Shown here: piece by piece, positions 60,533-64,000 of the stretch | How the letters are laid out: every line of letters begins with the position of its first letter | Position numbering within the stretch: the stretch's first letter is position 1 | DNA from: Piscinibacter sp. | Lineage (GTDB): Bacteria > Pseudomonadota > Gammaproteobacteria > Burkholderiales > Burkholderiaceae_C | Assembly: GCA_016706565.1 (NCBI GenBank) | Contig: JADJJI010000005.1 | Span: 124,001 to 188,000 of the forward strand | DNA length: 64,000 bases | Direction: 5' to 3' | Notes under the pieces: generated by a model | What the model saw: the letters and a program-made list of their open reading frames with translations, nothing else | Database searches by the model: none | What the model was told of the DNA's origin: nothing | Translations under genes and position numbers: made by a program

Positions 60533-61483
60533 ATGATGATCCGTTCGATCGCGTTGGCCGCTGCCGTGCTGATGGCGCCGCTGGCGCAGGCCGGCGCACC
60601 GCAGGTGCAGACGCAGGCCCCCGGCTACTACCGCATGATGCTCGGTGACTTCGAGGTCACCGCGCTGTCCGACGGCACCGTCGGCCTGCACGTCGAGAAG
60701 CTGCTGCAGGGCACGACGCCGAAGAAGGTCGAATCGGCGCTGGCCAAGTGGCGCCTGGGCCTGCCGCTGGAGACATCGGTGAACGGCTACCTTGTCAACA
60801 CCGGCTCCAAGCTGGTGCTCATCGACGCCGGCGCCGGCGGCCTGTTCGGCCCGACGCTGGGCAACCTGGTCGCCAACCTGAAGGCCTCGGGCTACACGCC
60901 GGAGCAGGTCGACGAGATCTACATCACCCACATGCACCCGGACCATGTCGGCGGCCTCGCCGCCGACGGCAAGGTCGTGTTCCCGAACGCCGTGGTGCGC
61001 GCCGACCAGGCCGACGCCGACTTCTGGCTCAGCGCCGCCAACCTGGAAGCCGCACCGAAGGACTCGAAGGGCTTCTTCCAGGGCGCGCAGGCCTCGCTCA
61101 AGCCCTACGTCGACGCCGGCCGCTTCAGGGCCATCAGTGTCGACGAGGAACTGGTGCCCGGCATCAAGGCGGTGGCGACGCACGGCCACACCAAGGGCCA
61201 CCGCAACTACGTGGTCCAGAGCCAGGGCCAGAAGCTGGTGCTGTGGGGTGACCTCATGCACGTGGCCGCGGTGCAGTTCGCCACGCCGGCGGTGACGATC
61301 GCCTTCGACACCGACCAGAAGGCCGCGCTCGCGCAACGCCGCAAGGCGTTCGCCGATGCCGCGAAGCAGGGCTACTTCATTGGCGCCTCGCACCTGTCGT
61401 TCCCCGGCATCGGGCACCTCAGCGCGCAGGGCGCGGGCTACAGCTTCCAGCCGACCAACTACACCACGTCGCTGAAGAAGTAA
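60533..61483 (+). CDS. Periplasmic MBL-fold metallo-hydrolase
   Basis: A 316-residue secreted protein with a signal peptide cleaved near AQAGA. The zinc motif HMHPDHVGG, a second His in ATHGHTKGH, Asp in LWGDLMH and a late His in IGASHLSFPG fit a dinuclear-zinc MBL enzyme, close to the lactonase/glyoxalase-like class. AGGAG precedes ATG 60533. Substrate unknown; lactone or quorum-signal hydrolysis is only one possibility. Confidence 0.88.
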   Translation: MMIRSIALAAAVLMAPLAQAGAPQVQTQAPGYYRMMLGDFEVTALSDGTVGLHVEKLLQGTTPKKVESALAKWRLGLPLETSVNGYLVNTGSKLVLIDAGAGGLFGPTLGNLVANLKASGYTPEQVDEIYITHMHPDHVGGLAADGKVVFPNAVVRADQADADFWLSAANLEAAPKDSKGFFQGAQASLKPYVDAGRFRAISVDEELVPGIKAVATHGHTKGHRNYVVQSQGQKLVLWGDLMHVAAVQFATPAVTIAFDTDQKAALAQRRKAFADAAKQGYFIGASHLSFPGIGHLSAQGAGYSFQPTNYTTSLKK

Positions 61484-61502
61484 GCCCGCGCTGGCGGCGG
61501 CC

Positions 61503-62894
61503 TCAGGACGTGACCCAGCCGCCGCCCAGCGCGCGATACACCGCCACCAGCGCGGCCAGGCTGCCCTGCTGCGACTGCACCAGCGCATCACGCGCCGCCA
61601 GCAGCGTGCGCTCGGCGTCGAGCACGGTGAGGAAGTCCGACGCGCCGGCCTCGTAGCGCACGCGCGCCAGCCGCGCCGCCTCGGCCGACTCGCGCGCCGC
61701 GTTCTCCAGCCGCGTGGCCTGCTGCACGCTGCGCGTGTACTGCGACAGCGCGCCTTCGGTCTCTTCCAGCGCCAGCTGCACCGTCTGCTCCCACTGCACC
61801 AGCGCGGCCTGGGCGCGTGCCTCGCTCGCGCCGATGCGGTAACGCAGGCGGCCGAAGTCCAGTGCCGTCCAGCTCAGGCTCGCACCCAGGTTGGTGTTGC
61901 GCCCGGCGGCGTCGAACAGGTCGGCCACGCGCGTGCTGGTGAAGCCGAGCAGGCCGACCAGGCTGATGCGCGGGTAGAGGTCGGCCCGCGCGACGCCCAC
62001 GTTGGCGGTGGCCGCGGCGAGCTGGCGTTCGGCGATGCGGATGTCGGGCCGGCGCTCGAGCAGGCCTTGCGGCGTGCCGGCGGCGAGCGCCTGCGCATTG
62101 GCCGTCGGCAGGCTGGGCATCGGTTTCGTCTCTGCCAGCAGTGCCAGCGTCGCGCGCGGGTTGCGGCCGGCCAGCGTGGCGATGCGCAGCGAACTGCGCT
62201 CGATGGCGCCTTGCAGCACGGGAATCGTCGCCTCGGTGCTCTCGACCAGCGCATTGGCGCGCGCCACGTCCAGCGGCGTGCCGCGGCCGAGCTCGGCGCG
62301 CGAGCGCACGATGCGCTGCGACTCGCGCTGGTTGACGAGCGACTCCTGCGCCACCACGAGCCGCTGCTGCAGCGCGCGCAGCGCCACATATTGCGTGGTC
62401 AGTTCGGCGCCGACGAGGCGCTGCGCCGCCGCCACGCCGGCCTCGCCGGCCTGCACCTGCGCCGCCGCTGATTCGCTGGCGCGGCGCGTGCGGCCGAAGA
62501 AGTCGAGCTCCCAGTTGAAGCTGGCCGACACGGTGGCGTAGTTGTCGATCGGGAAACCGATCTGATTGCCGCGGCCGGCACCGGCACCGAGGCCGAGCGT
62601 CGGCAGCCGGCCGGCATCGGCCTCGCCGGCCAGCGCGCGCGCTTCGCGCAGGCGGGCCTGGGCGAGCCGCACGTCGGCGTTGGCAGTCACGGCATCGACG
62701 AGCAGCGTGTCGAGCACCGGATCGCCGAAGCCGCGCCAGAACGCCGCGGCCGGTTCGGCGCTGGCCGCGGGCATCACGAAGGCCGGCTCGGCGGCGACGG
62801 CCGGCGCGCGGTAGTCCGGCCCGGCGGCACAGCCGGCGAGCAGTGCCGAGGCACTCAGCACGGCCAGCGTGGTCAGGGACAGGCGCTCACGCAT
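61503..62894 (-). CDS. Outer-membrane efflux lipoprotein (NodT/OprM family)
   Basis: A 463-residue TolC-like channel. Lipobox ALLAGCAAGPDY has Cys near 22. Two homologous halves form the coiled-coil barrel: DAVTANADVRLAQARLREAR, then LLERRPDIRIAERQLAAATANVGVARADLYP. The final EAGASDFLTVLDAERTLL is diagnostic. The start overlaps the end of the RND pump gene by 8 bases. It completes a tripartite drug or metabolite efflux system whose adaptor gene lies beyond the window. Confidence 0.94.
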   Translation of the reverse strand: MRERLSLTTLAVLSASALLAGCAAGPDYRAPAVAAEPAFVMPAASAEPAAAFWRGFGDPVLDTLLVDAVTANADVRLAQARLREARALAGEADAGRLPTLGLGAGAGRGNQIGFPIDNYATVSASFNWELDFFGRTRRASESAAAQVQAGEAGVAAAQRLVGAELTTQYVALRALQQRLVVAQESLVNQRESQRIVRSRAELGRGTPLDVARANALVESTEATIPVLQGAIERSSLRIATLAGRNPRATLALLAETKPMPSLPTANAQALAAGTPQGLLERRPDIRIAERQLAAATANVGVARADLYPRISLVGLLGFTSTRVADLFDAAGRNTNLGASLSWTALDFGRLRYRIGASEARAQAALVQWEQTVQLALEETEGALSQYTRSVQQATRLENAARESAEAARLARVRYEAGASDFLTVLDAERTLLAARDALVQSQQGSLAALVAVYRALGGGWVTS

Positions 62895-64000
62895 GGTCGC
62901 CTCCGTGCAGCAGGGCCACCGCCTTGGCGTGCGCCGCCGCGGCGCGCCGCTTCTCGGTGAGCCGGCGCAGCACCACGTAGAACACCGGCGTGAGGAACAG
63001 GCCGAAGAAGGTCACGCCCAGCATGCCGGAGAACACCGCGATGCCCATTGCGCGGCGCATCTCGGCGCCCGCGCCGGTGGACAGCACCAGCGGGATCACG
63101 CCGGCAATGAACGCGATCGAGGTCATCAGGATCGGCCGCAGCCGCATGCGCGTGGCATGCACGATGGCGTGCATCAGCTTCTCTCCCTTTTCTTCCAGGT
63201 CCTTGGCGAACTCGACGATCAGGATGGCGTTCTTGCACGCCAGCCCGACCAGCACCACCAGCGCGACCTTGGTGAAGATGTTGTTGTCGCCCGGCGCACC
63301 GAGCAGGCCGCTGATCCACACCCCGGCCATGGCCGAGAGGATGCACATCGGCACGATCAGGATGATGGCCAGCGGCAGCGTCCAGCTCTCGTAGGTGGCC
63401 GCCAGCACCAGGAACACCAGCAGCACGCACAGCGGGAAGATCAGCGCCATGGTGTTGCCGGCGATCTTCTCCTGGTAGACCAGCTCGGTCCATTCGTAGC
63501 CCAGGCCGCGCGGCAGCGTCTCGGCGAGGATCTTCTCCATCTCCGCCTGCGCCTGCCCCGAGCTCACGCCGGGCTTGGGCGCGCCGTTGATGTCGGCCGA
63601 GAAGAAGCCGTTGTAGCGCGTCACCGCGCCGGGGCCGAAGGCGGGCTGCACCGTCATGATGGCCGCCAGCGGCACCATCTGGCCCTTGTTGTTGCGGATC
63701 TTCAGGCGGCCGATGTCGTCGGCCTTGGCGCGGTAGTCGGCGTCCGCCTGCACGATGACCTGGAAGGTGCGGCCGAAGCGGTTGAAGTCGTTGACGTACA
63801 GCGAGCCCAGGTAGGTCTGCATGGTCTCGTAGACGTCGGACAGGTTGACGCCCATCTGCTTGGCCTTGGTGCGGTCGACGTCGGCGAACAGCTGCGGCAC
63901 GTTGATCTGGTAGTTGCTGAAGAACTGCGTGATGCCACCGTTCGGGTTGCCGTAGACGCGCCCCATCAGCTCCTGCACCACGCCCTGCAGCGCGCCTTCG
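62887..64000 (-). CDS. RND efflux transporter inner-membrane subunit (C-terminal part)
   Basis: The last 371 residues of an AcrB/MexB-type (HAE1) proton-driven pump; the first two thirds lie past 64000. Visible are the porter subdomain (QLFADVDRTKAKQMGVNLSD, ATRYNGFFSADINGA-like), the LGYEWTELVYQEK stretch, and the last six TMs. GLACKNAILIVEFAKDL, RPILMTSIAFIAGVIPL and GMLGVTFFGLFLTPVFYVVL are RND hallmarks. Substrates are probably hydrophobic toxicants or drugs. Confidence 0.95.
   Translation of the reverse strand, partial: EGALQGVVQELMGRVYGNPNGGITQFFSNYQINVPQLFADVDRTKAKQMGVNLSDVYETMQTYLGSLYVNDFNRFGRTFQVIVQADADYRAKADDIGRLKIRNNKGQMVPLAAIMTVQPAFGPGAVTRYNGFFSADINGAPKPGVSSGQAQAEMEKILAETLPRGLGYEWTELVYQEKIAGNTMALIFPLCVLLVFLVLAATYESWTLPLAIILIVPMCILSAMAGVWISGLLGAPGDNNIFTKVALVVLVGLACKNAILIVEFAKDLEEKGEKLMHAIVHATRMRLRPILMTSIAFIAGVIPLVLSTGAGAEMRRAMGIAVFSGMLGVTFFGLFLTPVFYVVLRRLTEKRRAAAAHAKAVALLHGGDHA

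Overview
The window is about 69% GC with dense, mostly well-coded genes. It reads as a chromosomal segment of a photosynthetic or photosynthesis-derived betaproteobacterium of the order Burkholderiales, close to Rubrivivax. The argument rests on bchE-bchJ (anaerobic bacteriochlorophyll synthesis) beside betaproteobacterial-type housekeeping genes (purB, pyrF, metX-metW, a betaproteobacterial atpE) and a REP-like repeat of the kind I associate with Burkholderiales. No rRNA, tRNA, CRISPR array, insertion sequence or prophage was seen.

Layout. 1-5.1 kb: a truncated hybrid histidine kinase, then purB-pyrF. 5.1-7.4 kb: bchE-bchJ, transcribed leftward behind a perfect 22-bp palindrome containing the PpsR/CrtJ core TGT-N12-ACA. 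7.6-15.2 kb: a nucleoside-scavenging block, with a BMP-type nucleoside ABC transporter converging on a 5'-nucleotidase lipoprotein-deoA pair. 15.2-18.9 kb: two nearly identical genes for a lipoprotein of unknown function with a (Pro-Ala)n linker; the second copy carries two one-base homopolymer insertions. 19.2-26.2 kb: a degenerate histidine kinase, a GST, cdd-punA-deoC, and the divergent uracil-catabolism pair URC1-URC4. 26.3-31.4 kb: a NarL-type two-component pair, a secreted small protein, a stand-alone receiver and a hybrid kinase. 31.5-35.1 kb: an ABC transporter translationally coupled to cyanase. 35.2-39.3 kb: a TRAP transporter, a DUF1348 protein and upp. 39.3-48.8 kb: hemolysin III, an orphan atpE, cytosine deaminase, a GST, a NarL-type regulator, an FMN glutamate-synthase-like protein, a haloacetate-dehalogenase-like hydrolase, MipA/OmpV, a GDPD and a class V aminotransferase. 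48.9-57.4 kb: a signalling island (CheW, MCP, REC-Hpt, HTH-REC, REC, HD-GYP, orphan binding protein, PAS kinase). 57.4-64 kb: a VanW protein, metX-metW behind an intrinsic terminator, an MBL hydrolase, and the end of an RND efflux operon.

Functional theme. An unusual share of the window handles nucleotides and pyrimidines: nucleotidase, nucleoside uptake, cytidine deaminase, thymidine and purine nucleoside phosphorylases, deoxyribose-phosphate aldolase, cytosine deaminase, uracil phosphoribosyltransferase, URC1/URC4, pyrF and purB. Together they could funnel external (deoxy)nucleotides to sugars, bases, uracil/UMP and finally carbon and nitrogen. A second theme is sensing: five histidine kinases, seven separate response-regulator genes, an MCP and an HD-GYP phosphodiesterase. 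All functions are inferred from reading translated sequence; no database search was run.
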